Shown piece after piece: positions 16,977-24,171 of a DNA stretch of 37,977 nt. The notes under the pieces are model-generated. The model saw only the letters and a program-made list of their open reading frames with translations. It made no database searches and had not been told where the DNA came from. Source of the stretch: Candidatus Gastranaerophilales bacterium (GTDB lineage: Bacteria > Cyanobacteriota > Vampirovibrionia > Gastranaerophilales > Gastranaerophilaceae). The position numbers and the translations under genes are program-made. Within the stretch, counting starts at the first letter, position 1; each line of letters begins with the position of its first letter. The stretch is from positions 1 to 37,977 of the forward strand of contig CALVEV010000008.1 of the NCBI GenBank assembly GCA_944326685.1, given 5' to 3'.

Positions 16977-18578
16977 CTAAACTCTTTCGCAAGCTGCATC
17001 GATTAAACCAACAAATAATGGATGAGGTCTGTTTGGTCTTGATTTGAACTCTGGGTGGAATTGAGCTGCTACAAACCAGTCATTTTGTGGTAATTCAACC
17101 ATTTCTGCTAGCATTCCATCAGGTGACATGCCTGAGAATACTAGACCTGCATCTGCGATTTTGTCAATAAATTCGTTATTAACTTCGTATCTGTGTCTAT
17201 GACGTTCTGATATTTTAGTTGCTCCATAAGCTTTTTCAGCTTTTGAACCTTTTTTAACGATACAGTCGTAAGCACCAAGTCTCATTGTGCCGCCGTAACC
17301 TTTAACGTTCTTTTGTTCAGTCATTAAGTCAATTACTGGATAAGTTGCGCCTTCATCAAATTCTTTTGAATTAGCATCTTTTAATCCTACAACATTTCTT
17401 GCGTATTCAATTACAGTACATTGCATGCCAAGACATATTCCTAAGAATGGAAGATTGTTTTCTCTGGCATATCTTATTGCATTAAGTTTTCCTTCAATAC
17501 CTCTTACTCCAAATCCTCCAGGAACAACTAAACCTTGTACATCTGCAAGCATTTTTTTGCATTCGTTGTAATCGTTGCATTCTTCTGAATTAATCCATTT
17601 AATTTCAACTTTTGCTTCGTTTTTATACCCTGCATGTTTTAATGATTCAACAACTGAGATATAAGCGTCAGATAGTTTTGTATATTTACCTGCGATAGCT
17701 ATTTTTATTGTCTTTTTAGGGTTTTTAATTCTTTCAACAAGTTGTTCCCATTCTTTTAAGTCGGCTTTTTTATCTGGTGTCTGAAGTAGTTTAAGTACAA
17801 CTTCTGCGAAGTTTTGTTGTTCTAAAACTAGTGGAACTTCATAAATTGATTTCATATCGCGACATTCAATTACCGCATCTTTTGGAACTGAACAGAATAA
17901 AGCTAGTTTTTCTTTTTCAGTTTTAGGGATTGGTTTTGAAGTTCTACAAACTAAAATTTCCGGTTGTAAACCATAACTTCTTAAAACATTAACACTGTGT
18001 TGTGATGGTTTTGTTTTTAATTCGCCTGAAGTTGGTAAATATGGTAACAATGTACAGTGTACGTTTATTGCATTTCTAACTCCAACTTCTGTTTTGAATT
18101 GTCTAATAGATTCAATGAAAGGTAGACTTTCGATGTCCCCTATTGTTCCACCAATTTCAATAATTTGAAAATCAGTATTAAAATGTTTTTGTGCTTTTAT
18201 AATTCTAGATTTAATTTCGTTAGTAATATGAGGAATTGTTTGGACAGTTGCTCCTAAATAATCACCTCTACGTTCTTTTTTTATAACAGTTTGGTAAACA
18301 CTACCAGATGTAACATTACTAATTTGGCTAAAATTAGCATCAATAAATCTTTCGTAGTGTCCCAAGTCAAGGTCGGTTTCTGCTCCGTCATCAGTTACAA
18401 AAACTTCTCCGTGTTGAAATGGACTCATTGTACCTGGGTCAACATTTATATAAGGGTCAAATTTTTGTATGGCAACTGTAAAACCTTTTGAACGAAGTAA
18501 ACGTCCTAAAGAAGCCCCAATAATACCTTTACCTAATGAGCTTACTACACCACCTGTAATAAATATAAACTTTGTCAT
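16977..18578 (-). CDS. pyrG: CTP synthase
   Basis: A 533-residue enzyme that aminates UTP to CTP using glutamine and ATP. The synthetase half carries the P-loop-like [20 protein letters not shown] and [20 protein letters not shown]. The glutaminase half has the nucleophile C382 in GICLGMQ and the His-Glu of [12 protein letters not shown]. Length is typical. GGGGAG precedes the ATG. It is the first gene of a two-gene unit with ilvC, an unusual partnership. It starts just after the gatC terminator, with a possible promoter at 18598-18627. Confidence 0.97.
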   Translation of the reverse strand: MTKFIFITGGVVSSLGKGIIGASLGRLLRSKGFTVAIQKFDPYINVDPGTMSPFQHGEVFVTDDGAETDLDLGHYERFIDANFSQISNVTSGSVYQTVIKKERRGDYLGATVQTIPHITNEIKSRIIKAQKHFNTDFQIIEIGGTIGDIESLPFIESIRQFKTEVGVRNAINVHCTLLPYLPTSGELKTKPSQHSVNVLRSYGLQPEILVCRTSKPIPKTEKEKLALFCSVPKDAVIECRDMKSIYEVPLVLEQQNFAEVVLKLLQTPDKKADLKEWEQLVERIKNPKKTIKIAIAGKYTKLSDAYISVVESLKHAGYKNEAKVEIKWINSEECNDYNECKKMLADVQGLVVPGGFGVRGIEGKLNAIRYARENNLPFLGICLGMQCTVIEYARNVVGLKDANSKEFDEGATYPVIDLMTEQKNVKGYGGTMRLGAYDCIVKKGSKAEKAYGATKISERHRHRYEVNNEFIDKIADAGLVFSGMSPDGMLAEMVELPQNDWFVAAQFHPEFKSRPNRPHPLFVGLIDAACERV

Positions 18579-18597
18579 ACCATACTCCCCTTTGTAA

Positions 18598-18627
18598 ATT
18601 ATCTAACGACCTTCTTATGTGGTACAA
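18598..18627 (-). promoter_or_regulatory. Possible promoter of pyrG-ilvC
   Basis: On the minus strand TTGTAC (18627-18622) and GATAAT (18603-18598) are 18 bases apart, between the gatC terminator and the pyrG start. The -35 box overlaps the end of the terminator T-run. The -35 match is weak. Confidence 0.35.
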
Positions 18628-18650
18628 AAAAAAGAGGGAACAAGTCCCTC
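18626..18650 (-). terminator. Rho-independent terminator after gatC
   Basis: On the minus strand GAGGGA-CTTGT-TCCCTC is followed by eight T residues. It starts 11 bases after the gatC stop and isolates gatC from pyrG. Confidence 0.88.
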
Positions 18651-18660
18651 GTTATCTCTC

Positions 18661-18942
18661 TTAATTTATTTTTGGAACTTTGAAAAATCCGTTTTCTTCA
18701 CTCGGAGCATTTTTCATAAGTTCATCTTTGGTTTGTTCATATTTAACAACGTCATCTCTCATAACGTTAACAAAGTCAATTGCGTGAGCCATTGGTTCAA
18801 CCCCTGTTGTATCAACTTCATTCATTTGATCAACATATTTTAAAACATCACCCAATTGAGTAGTAAATTTTTGTTTCTCTTCTTCTGTTAGCTCTAATCT
18901 TGCTAATTTTGCAACGTGTTCTACATCTTTTATTGTAATCAT
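18661..18942 (-). CDS. gatC: Asp/Glu-tRNA amidotransferase subunit C
   Basis: A 93-residue GatC, the small subunit of the GatCAB amidotransferase that converts Glu-tRNA(Gln) and Asp-tRNA(Asn) to their amide forms. The N-terminus (VEHVAKLARLELTEEEKQKF) and the middle (YVDQMNEVDTTGVEPMAHA) are characteristic. A GGAG site lies just upstream of the ATG. gatA and gatB are not adjacent, and the gene has its own terminator, so it appears to be transcribed alone. The upstream gap is shared with the divergent rpmI promoter. Confidence 0.93.
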   Translation of the reverse strand: MITIKDVEHVAKLARLELTEEEKQKFTTQLGDVLKYVDQMNEVDTTGVEPMAHAIDFVNVMRDDVVKYEQTKDELMKNAPSEENGFFKVPKIN

Positions 18943-19037
18943 TTCTTACTCCATTTAATATAAGGATATTTTATCATAAAAAAAATATTCACAATATATT
19001 TTTAACAATTATTTACTAGCTCGCATACATTTGCCCC

Positions 19038-19065
19038 TTGCATTTATATATTTAGTCCGTACAAT
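19038..19065 (+). promoter_or_regulatory. Promoter of rpmI-rplT
   Basis: TTGCAT (19038-19043) and TACAAT (19060-19065) are spaced by 16 bases. They predict a start near 19072 and a leader of about 60 bases before rpmI. No long L20-binding leader is apparent. Confidence 0.5.
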
Positions 19066-19131
19066 AGAAATTAACCGAGATATAGTGCGTTGGTATGCCT
19101 ATCCGGTATGAATAAAAAAGGAGAAATAGAA

Positions 19132-19341
19132 ATGCCAAAGATGAAAACTCACAAATCTGCTGCTAAACGTTACAAAGTAACAGCATCAGGCAAAATTCAA
19201 AGAAGACATGCAGGTATCGGACACTTGCTTCAACACAAATCCGGCTCTAGAAAACGTAAAATTTTCGGAGATATCGCGATTGCTGATAGCCAAGTAAAAT
19301 TGGTATCTTATGAGTTACCTTACAAGAAGTATTCAAGATAG
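19132..19341 (+). CDS. rpmI: 50S ribosomal protein bL35
   Basis: A 69-residue basic ribosomal protein beginning MPKMKTHKSAAKRYKVTASG, the standard bL35 N-terminus, with the HLLQHKSGSRKRKI stretch in the middle. A strong AAGGAG lies ten bases upstream of ATG 19132. The same frame extends upstream to 19090, but the added residues are not bL35-like and would include the Shine-Dalgarno sequence. rplT follows after 12 bases. infC, the usual first gene of this operon, is missing from the upstream side, which instead holds gatC in the opposite direction. Confidence 0.96.
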   Translation: MPKMKTHKSAAKRYKVTASGKIQRRHAGIGHLLQHKSGSRKRKIFGDIAIADSQVKLVSYELPYKKYSR

Positions 19342-19353
19342 GAGTGTTGAACA

Positions 19354-19707
19354 ATGAGAGTAAAACGTGGAAATGTATGTCGTAATAGACACAAAAAAAT
19401 ATTAAAATTAGCTAAAGGTTTCAAAGGTGCTAGAAGCAGAATATTTAAAGTTGCTAACTGTGCTGTTATGAAAGCTTTAAAATACGCTTATAGAGATAGA
19501 CGTGCTACAAAACGTAATATGCGTCGTCTTTGGATTGTTAGAATCAATGCAGCTGTTAGAGCTCAAGGTATGAGCTACTCAAGATTTGTTAATGCTTGTA
19601 AAAAAGCTAACATCTTAGTTAACAGAAAAATGCTTGCTGATTTAGCAGTTAATGATAAAGAAGCATTTGCTTTAGTTGTTGAAAAAGCAAAAGAAGCTAT
19701 TGCTTAG
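19354..19707 (+). CDS. rplT: 50S ribosomal protein bL20
   Basis: A 117-residue bL20, which binds 23S rRNA early in large-subunit assembly. Diagnostic segments are [20 protein letters not shown] at the N-terminus, [18 protein letters not shown] in the middle, and the C-terminal [20 protein letters not shown]. Length is typical. It is cotranscribed with rpmI and ends in a strong terminator at 19725-19761. In many bacteria bL20 represses its own operon; no obvious mRNA target is visible here. Confidence 0.97.
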   Translation: MRVKRGNVCRNRHKKILKLAKGFKGARSRIFKVANCAVMKALKYAYRDRRATKRNMRRLWIVRINAAVRAQGMSYSRFVNACKKANILVNRKMLADLAVNDKEAFALVVEKAKEAIA

Positions 19708-19724
19708 TTATTATTCGAGTTTAT

Positions 19725-19761
19725 AAAAAAGAGATTTAGGATATTCCTAAGTCTCTTTTTT
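19725..19761 (+). terminator. Rho-independent terminator of rpmI-rplT
   Basis: A long hairpin, AAAAAAGAGATTTAGG paired with CCTAAGTCTCTTTTTT around a five-base loop, 18 bases after the rplT stop. The A-run and T-run would allow function on both strands. Confidence 0.92.
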
Positions 19762-19765
19762 GTTG

Positions 19766-19771
19766 TATAAT
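19766..19771 (+). promoter_or_regulatory. -10 box of rnpB
   Basis: A consensus TATAAT ends seven bases before the predicted 5' end of the RNase P RNA (19778), the right distance for its transcription start. No good -35 is seen; the expected place lies in the descending arm of the rplT terminator. Confidence 0.5.
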
Positions 19772-19777
19772 TATCCT

Positions 19778-20118
19778 GAAAGTAGTCGGATAATCGCGCT
19801 TGAAAAAGTGAGGAAAGTCCGTGCATCCAAGGACATATCTCCGGAGAAACTCCGGACGGCGTGAGCCGGTGGATAGTGCCACAGAAATGCTAGACTGCCG
19901 ATGGATTTATTTCACAGGCGATGGTGCAACGGTGAGGTAAGAGCATCACCAGCGATATCGAGAGGTATCGGCTAGGTAAACCCAGATAGGATGCAAGATA
20001 GAATTGAAGGTTTTAAAGGCTGTCCGCCAACTTCTAAATTATCGCTAGAGATTATGAGTAATCATAATACCAGACAGATGATTATCTAGAAACAGAACAC
20101 GGCTTATGAGCTACTTTC
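19778..20118 (+). ncRNA. rnpB: RNase P RNA, bacterial class A
   Basis: About 341 nucleotides with the conserved landmarks of the catalytic RNA of RNase P, which matures tRNA 5' ends. The 5' core is GAGGAAAGTCCGTGC (from 19810) and the 3' core is ACAGAACACGGCTTA (20092-20106). These form helix P4, here through CCGTG/CACGG instead of the usual CCGGG/CCCGG, a compensated change. The ends pair as P1 (GAAAGTAG with CTACTTTC), which sets the boundaries. GGTAAACCC near 19975 is also typical. It lies directly downstream of the rplT terminator and has its own -10 box and terminator. Confidence 0.95.
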
Positions 20119-20129
20119 TTTAAAAAAAA

Positions 20130-20162
20130 GGGATATTGAAATATATCAATACCCCCTTTTTT
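20130..20162 (+). terminator. Terminator of rnpB, possibly shared
   Basis: A hairpin GGGATATTGA / TCAATACCCC followed by six T residues, twelve bases after rnpB. The A-run on its 5' side means it could also stop transcription of the convergent gene ending at 20180. Confidence 0.85.
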
Positions 20163-20179
20163 ATTGCTATTTATATGTT

Positions 20180-20875
20180 TTATTTTACTTTTTGCTGTTT
20201 TTGTTTTTTGGATAATTCGTTTGCTCCAATAAGCATTCCACCAATACCTAATAAAATGCCTCCAACAATTGTATCTTTAACTGCTGTTTTTATTCTTGTT
20301 TTTTTTATGGATTTTTTTATTAATGCAAATGCTTCTTTACTGGTTTCATTTGCTTTTTCAAAACTTTTTGTTTCTTTATTAAAGTTTTTCTTTACTAGAT
20401 TTTTTGCCGCATAAATATTAGCTTTTTTATCAACAACAGTGCGTTCTTGTAAATGTCTTAATTCTTTCTTTAGCTCTGGCTTATCTTGTTTAAAAATTCT
20501 ATCTAATGCAACTTCAGTGGTTTCGCCCTCTTTTTTTATTATTGCATTTGATAGCTCACTGCTTTTTTCTATTCTTTGACGAAGTTCATCTGGCTCAGTT
20601 CTATAATCAAGTAAAGCTTCGAAAAATTTGTTAACTTTGGTTAGTTCACTTTTTTCTTTTGGTTCTAATGTTTTTTCCATTTCTTTTGATACTTGTTTTA
20701 CAAAGGTATCGTTTGGTTTATCATTCTTTAGCCAACTTTTTCTGGTATATCCTTCTATAGCACCTATTCCTGCGCCTAGAATTAAACCTTGTTGACCTTT
20801 ATCTATAGTTTTTTGCCTAATTGACTTAGTATTAGTTTTATTTGCAGAATTAATACTGCTTACTGACCCTACCAT
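20180..20875 (-). CDS. Uncharacterised protein with hydrophobic glycine-rich ends
   Basis: A 231-residue protein that I do not recognise. The start is ATG 20875, with AAGGAG eight bases upstream; an in-frame GTG at 20884 overlaps that site and is unlikely. The N-terminal 25 residues are Ser/Asn/Thr-rich (MVGSVSSINSANKTNTK). A Gly-rich hydrophobic stretch follows (GLILGAGIGAIEGY), then about 150 charged helical residues, then a second Gly-rich hydrophobic stretch near the C-terminus (DTIVGGILLGIGGMLIGANE) and a basic tail. Glycine zippers at both ends could insert in or dock on a membrane; this is inference. It appears monocistronic and is convergent with rnpB. Confidence 0.7.
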   Translation of the reverse strand: MVGSVSSINSANKTNTKSIRQKTIDKGQQGLILGAGIGAIEGYTRKSWLKNDKPNDTFVKQVSKEMEKTLEPKEKSELTKVNKFFEALLDYRTEPDELRQRIEKSSELSNAIIKKEGETTEVALDRIFKQDKPELKKELRHLQERTVVDKKANIYAAKNLVKKNFNKETKSFEKANETSKEAFALIKKSIKKTRIKTAVKDTIVGGILLGIGGMLIGANELSKKQKQQKVK

Positions 20876-20971
20876 ACTAAACACTCCTTTTTATCCTTCG
20901 AGACGATTATTATTGGTTGACTCTCAATGTATTTATTATAACAGAGATAATATTAAATATAAAGTCTATAT

Positions 20972-21808
20972 TCACATATATTTACATTTTGAGTTGATTA
21001 TAGAGGCGCTAATAAAATCAATGTTTTTAACCTCATAAAAACTATAATCTATATTATTTGTTTGATAATTATACATGTCATTAATTATTGCTAAATCTTC
21101 TTTTGTATAGCAACCTAGTATTATTTTATCAACTTCTTTAATTAGCTTAGGAAACGAAAGTGCATAAGCCATTCTAGGTTCAGGAATACTTGCTATTATA
21201 TGCTTTATTTCTCTGAAATACTCTGGTATTTGATATTCATTTAATAACAGTATTCCTTGTAAAAATGTTGAATATGTATGGATTTCAATACCTTTTCTTT
21301 TGAGCTCTTTTAATAGTCCTATAAATCTTTGGTCAAATAAATTAAGAGGAAGATGAACTATGTCTATATGAATCATATCAATGATTTCAATTAGTTCATT
21401 TGGATTCTCAACTCTTACACCTGTTTTGTATACATATTCTTTATCTTTAAAGTCCGTTATCAAATCCCATATTGCTAACCCTTGTTCTGATAAAATATCA
21501 TCGGCATTTAGTATTAATCCGTATAACTCAATGTAGCCTAATCTTTTTTGTGTGTTGTAGAATTCATATTTTATATTTTCAAAGTTTTCATTTCTTGTAA
21601 GCGTTCTGTCAATTGATATCGTCTTGGTTGTTACATCTAAATCATCAATTCGACATTGTCCTAGTATTTTTTCAACGATAGAATTATTTGCAGAAATACA
21701 AACAGATGATATACCGTTACCTTTAGCGAATTCTAAAAGATTATGTATATCATCGTAACTGCATTTATGACTAGAACCGAATTGTGCAGCTTCTAATTCG
21801 ATTTTCAT
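20972..21808 (-). CDS. Aldo/keto reductase-like protein lacking catalytic residues
   Basis: A 278-residue protein that follows the aldo/keto reductase TIM-barrel pattern of the subfamily near nonulosonate genes: LEAAQFG (normally LGTAQFG), HLPLNLFDQRF (QxPfNllDqR), HTYSTFLQGILLL (RSvFLQGLLL) and IPEYF. The catalytic residues are mostly missing. The usual DTAxxYGxSExxLG block reads CISANNSIVEKILG, losing Asp and Tyr; the usual LLLH reads LILN, losing His; and GVSVY reads GVRVE. The TKT lysine (K62) remains. It is therefore probably a pseudoenzyme or has changed function. It is joined by a TAATG stop-start overlap to the unknown gene upstream, which implies stoichiometric expression. The AKR assignment rests on recalled motifs. 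Confidence 0.68.
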   Translation of the reverse strand: MKIELEAAQFGSSHKCSYDDIHNLLEFAKGNGISSVCISANNSIVEKILGQCRIDDLDVTTKTISIDRTLTRNENFENIKYEFYNTQKRLGYIELYGLILNADDILSEQGLAIWDLITDFKDKEYVYKTGVRVENPNELIEIIDMIHIDIVHLPLNLFDQRFIGLLKELKRKGIEIHTYSTFLQGILLLNEYQIPEYFREIKHIIASIPEPRMAYALSFPKLIKEVDKIILGCYTKEDLAIINDMYNYQTNNIDYSFYEVKNIDFISASIINSKCKYM

Positions 21809-22317
21809 TATTGCTTACCAGTCATGAAAAAATTGTTTGTACTAGCATCAACACCTGTACTAAAGAAGTTTTGAGTTCTTGATGTTAGCATACTTGTCTT
21901 AAATTGTGGTAATCGTTTATTCTCTTCAAAATTTGGACGTTTTTTGCCTTGAAACATTGTTTTTGCTGCTTGTGCATTAAGGAATCCTAATGTATCTTTT
22001 AATTCATCAGTTCTAATCAAATGTTGTGTCATATTGGTACATGCCACTTGTTCTGCATTTATTAAAAGATAATTATCAATATAGTCACTAATTTTAGAAT
22101 GTGAAGGAGTCATATAATACGGAGCAGAATAATCTTCTACTTGTTTTTCTTCCCGTTCTAATGCGGATTGTATGCGTTTTTCCTTTGCTTCATCTTGAAC
22201 AAATTCTTCTAAAAATGAACTATGGCCGTTAGTATCCGCATTGCTATTTGTAGAATTTTCTTTTATAGCATACTTGTCATGAGAAACAAAATTGTTAGAA
22301 TAAACTCCAAGTGTCAT
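21808..22317 (-). CDS. Uncharacterised polar protein, coupled to AKR-like gene
   Basis: A 169-residue protein that I do not recognise. It begins MTLGVYSNNFVSHDKY; residues 20-70 are acidic and helical (SFLEEFVQDEAKEKRI), a middle helix follows (ISDYIDNYLLINAEQ), and the C-terminus is Ser/Thr/Asn-rich with two similar motifs, TQNFFSTG and TNNFFMTG. There is no signal peptide or membrane segment. AAGGAA precedes the ATG. Its stop overlaps the start of the AKR-like gene (TAATG), so the two products probably act together. Confidence 0.65.
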   Translation of the reverse strand: MTLGVYSNNFVSHDKYAIKENSTNSNADTNGHSSFLEEFVQDEAKEKRIQSALEREEKQVEDYSAPYYMTPSHSKISDYIDNYLLINAEQVACTNMTQHLIRTDELKDTLGFLNAQAAKTMFQGKKRPNFEENKRLPQFKTSMLTSRTQNFFSTGVDASTNNFFMTGKQ

Positions 22318-22398
22318 TTTTCATTTCCTTCTATTTCACACTACTATATATAATGACACTACGGAAAATTTCCATTTTTATTTAGAATTATTAAGTAA

Positions 22399-22420
22399 TT
22401 ATCATCTGTTTAGATGATAA
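22399..22420 (-). terminator. Hairpin at the end of the UPF0173 gene
   Basis: A perfect 9-bp stem (TTATCATCT / AGATGATAA) with a four-base loop spans the stop codon. The following sequence is AT-rich without a clear U-run, so it may protect the 3' end rather than terminate. Confidence 0.4.
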
Positions 22421-23072
22421 GTTCGTTCCCAACAGCCATTAACTTAACTTCTTTACCTTGTTTAGTTACATCTGCTGCAAATTTACCAACATTAGCTGAT
22501 ATCGCATTGAATGTATTATAATGCATTGGGATAACTATTTCTGCACCAATCCAGTCTGCTGCAATTGCTGCTTGTTCAATATCCATTGTGTAAACTCCAC
22601 CTATTGGAAGCATTGCAATATCAGGTTTAAATACTTTCTTTAAAACTTTCATTTCATAATTTAGGCAAGTATCGCCTGCGTGGAAGATTCTTTTTCCTTC
22701 GATTTCAAATAATATTCCAGCTGGGCAGCCTGCATAGTTACCGTCAGGTGTTGAACTTGAATGGAATGCTGGTAAAAATATTGCACGACCAAATGGATAA
22801 TCTATCCAAGCACCTAGTCCAACAGGGTTTGCATTTGCTTTTTGTGCAGAACAATAGTTTGCTAATTCAAATACTGCATTGATTTTTACGCCAGTTTTTC
22901 TTGATAAATCTAATGCACTTCCCAAATGGTCACCATGCCCGTGGGTTACAAATATGTCTGTGATACCTTCTCTATCGTAGTTTGGAAAGCATACTAAGTA
23001 TGGATCAATAATAATTTTTGATTTTTCAGTTTTGATTTCAAATGCACTGTGGCCTAAGTATGTAATTTTCAT
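22410..23072 (-). CDS. UPF0173 metallo-beta-lactamase-fold hydrolase
   Basis: A 220-residue cytoplasmic protein of the metallo-beta-lactamase superfamily. The metal site is THGHGDHLG (HxHxDH) near residue 47; further histidine and aspartate ligands lie in FHAGDTCL and IPMHYNTF. The N-terminus MKITYLGHSAFEI is typical of UPF0173/UlaG-like hydrolases. The substrate of the family is not settled, so only metal-dependent hydrolase activity can be proposed. AGGGAG precedes the ATG. It is divergent from ribD across a 58-base gap with a perfect palindrome. Confidence 0.88.
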   Translation of the reverse strand: MKITYLGHSAFEIKTEKSKIIIDPYLVCFPNYDREGITDIFVTHGHGDHLGSALDLSRKTGVKINAVFELANYCSAQKANANPVGLGAWIDYPFGRAIFLPAFHSSSTPDGNYAGCPAGILFEIEGKRIFHAGDTCLNYEMKVLKKVFKPDIAMLPIGGVYTMDIEQAAIAADWIGAEIVIPMHYNTFNAISANVGKFAADVTKQGKEVKLMAVGNELII

Positions 23073-23093
23073 ATTTGCTCCCTTCTTTTTGGT

Positions 23094-23107
23094 GATATTA
23101 TAATATC
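23094..23107. promoter_or_regulatory. Perfect palindrome with -10 boxes on both strands
   Basis: GATATTATAATATC is a 14-base perfect palindrome in the short gap between the UPF0173 gene and ribD. It contains TATAAT on the plus strand (23099-23104) and on the minus strand (23102-23097). TTGCTC at 23075-23080 lies 18 bases before the plus-strand box. It could serve both genes as overlapping promoters or as an operator. Confidence 0.4.
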
Positions 23108-23130
23108 ATTTTTTAATGTAGAATACAAAT

Positions 23131-24171
23131 ATGGATAATTATTCTAAATATATGAGAACTTGTTTTAAACTTGCAAGAAAGGCGGAAGGTAAAACTTCTC
23201 CAAACCCTCTTGTTGGTTGTGTTGTATTAGATAAGTTTGGTAATAAAATCTCAGAAGGTTATCATAGAAAATATGGAGAAAACCATGCTGAGCGTGATGC
23301 TTTATTGAAATTAGATAAAGATGTTGCAATTGGCGGGACTCTTATTGTTAACCTTGAACCTTGTAACCATCATGGGAAAACTCCTCCATGCTCTGATTTA
23401 ATAATAGAAAGAGGTTTAAAAAGAGTTGTAATATCATCTATTGATACAAATCCTGTGGCGTCCGGAGGGATTAAAAAACTCGAAAATGCTGGGATTGAGG
23501 TGATTCAAGGTGTCCTGGAAGAAGAAGGAAATGAATTAAATGAAGTCTTTTTTACAAATATAAATAAAAAACGCCCTTTTATTGTTTTAAAAACAGCTAC
23601 TACAATTGATGGGAAAATATCGACTAAAACAGGGGACTCAAAATGGATTACGTCTGATAGGGCTAGAAAGTATGCTAGAAAACTAAGAACAAAATATGAT
23701 GCAATTCTTACATCATCTTCAACAGTTCTTGCTGATAATCCTGAGATGAAGCATAAAACCAAAATAATTATTGATAGGTATCTAAAGTGCGATTTATCGG
23801 CTCAAATATTTAAAAATGGTAAAATATATATTTTTACAGAAAAAACTCCTTCAGGGGTAAATGAGTACCCTAATATCGAATTTATTTATAATAATGAAAT
23901 AACTATTGATTTTATATTAGAAGAATTATTTAAGCGGAAAATTATGTCTGTATTTGTAGAAGCTGGGGGTAAATTATTAGGCTCTTTTGTAAAAGAAGGT
24001 TATGTTGATAAAATTTATCATTTTATTGCTCCTAAAATTACTAATGACAATTCTGCAAAATCGGCTTTTGATGGGGATACTATTTCATTAATATCTCAAG
24101 CAAAAGGATTTAAACTTGTTGATATGAAGAAATTATATCCTGATGTTTTGCTAACTTATAAGCCACTTTAA
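23131..24171 (+). CDS. ribD: Bifunctional riboflavin biosynthesis deaminase/reductase
   Basis: A 346-residue two-domain enzyme for two successive riboflavin steps: deamination of the diaminopyrimidine made from GTP, then reduction of its ribose to ribitol. The deaminase domain (about 1-145) has the zinc motif HAERDAL plus EPCNHHGKTPPC. The reductase domain (about 146-346) begins PFIVLKTATTIDGKIS and keeps SKWITSDRARKYARKLR. It is about 15-20 residues shorter than many RibD proteins, the shortfall being in the reductase half. No Shine-Dalgarno or FMN riboswitch is seen. No other rib gene is present. Its last 62 bases overlap the convergent pdxA-like gene. Confidence 0.94.
   Translation: MDNYSKYMRTCFKLARKAEGKTSPNPLVGCVVLDKFGNKISEGYHRKYGENHAERDALLKLDKDVAIGGTLIVNLEPCNHHGKTPPCSDLIIERGLKRVVISSIDTNPVASGGIKKLENAGIEVIQGVLEEEGNELNEVFFTNINKKRPFIVLKTATTIDGKISTKTGDSKWITSDRARKYARKLRTKYDAILTSSSTVLADNPEMKHKTKIIIDRYLKCDLSAQIFKNGKIYIFTEKTPSGVNEYPNIEFIYNNEITIDFILEELFKRKIMSVFVEAGGKLLGSFVKEGYVDKIYHFIAPKITNDNSAKSAFDGDTISLISQAKGFKLVDMKKLYPDVLLTYKPL

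Noticed and set aside
19090..19131. Longer N-terminus for bL35
   Set aside because: It would include the Shine-Dalgarno sequence, while the standard bL35 N-terminus begins at 19132.
23073..23130. FMN riboswitch before ribD
   Set aside because: The gap is only 58 bases and AT-rich, too short for the FMN aptamer, with none of its conserved sequence.
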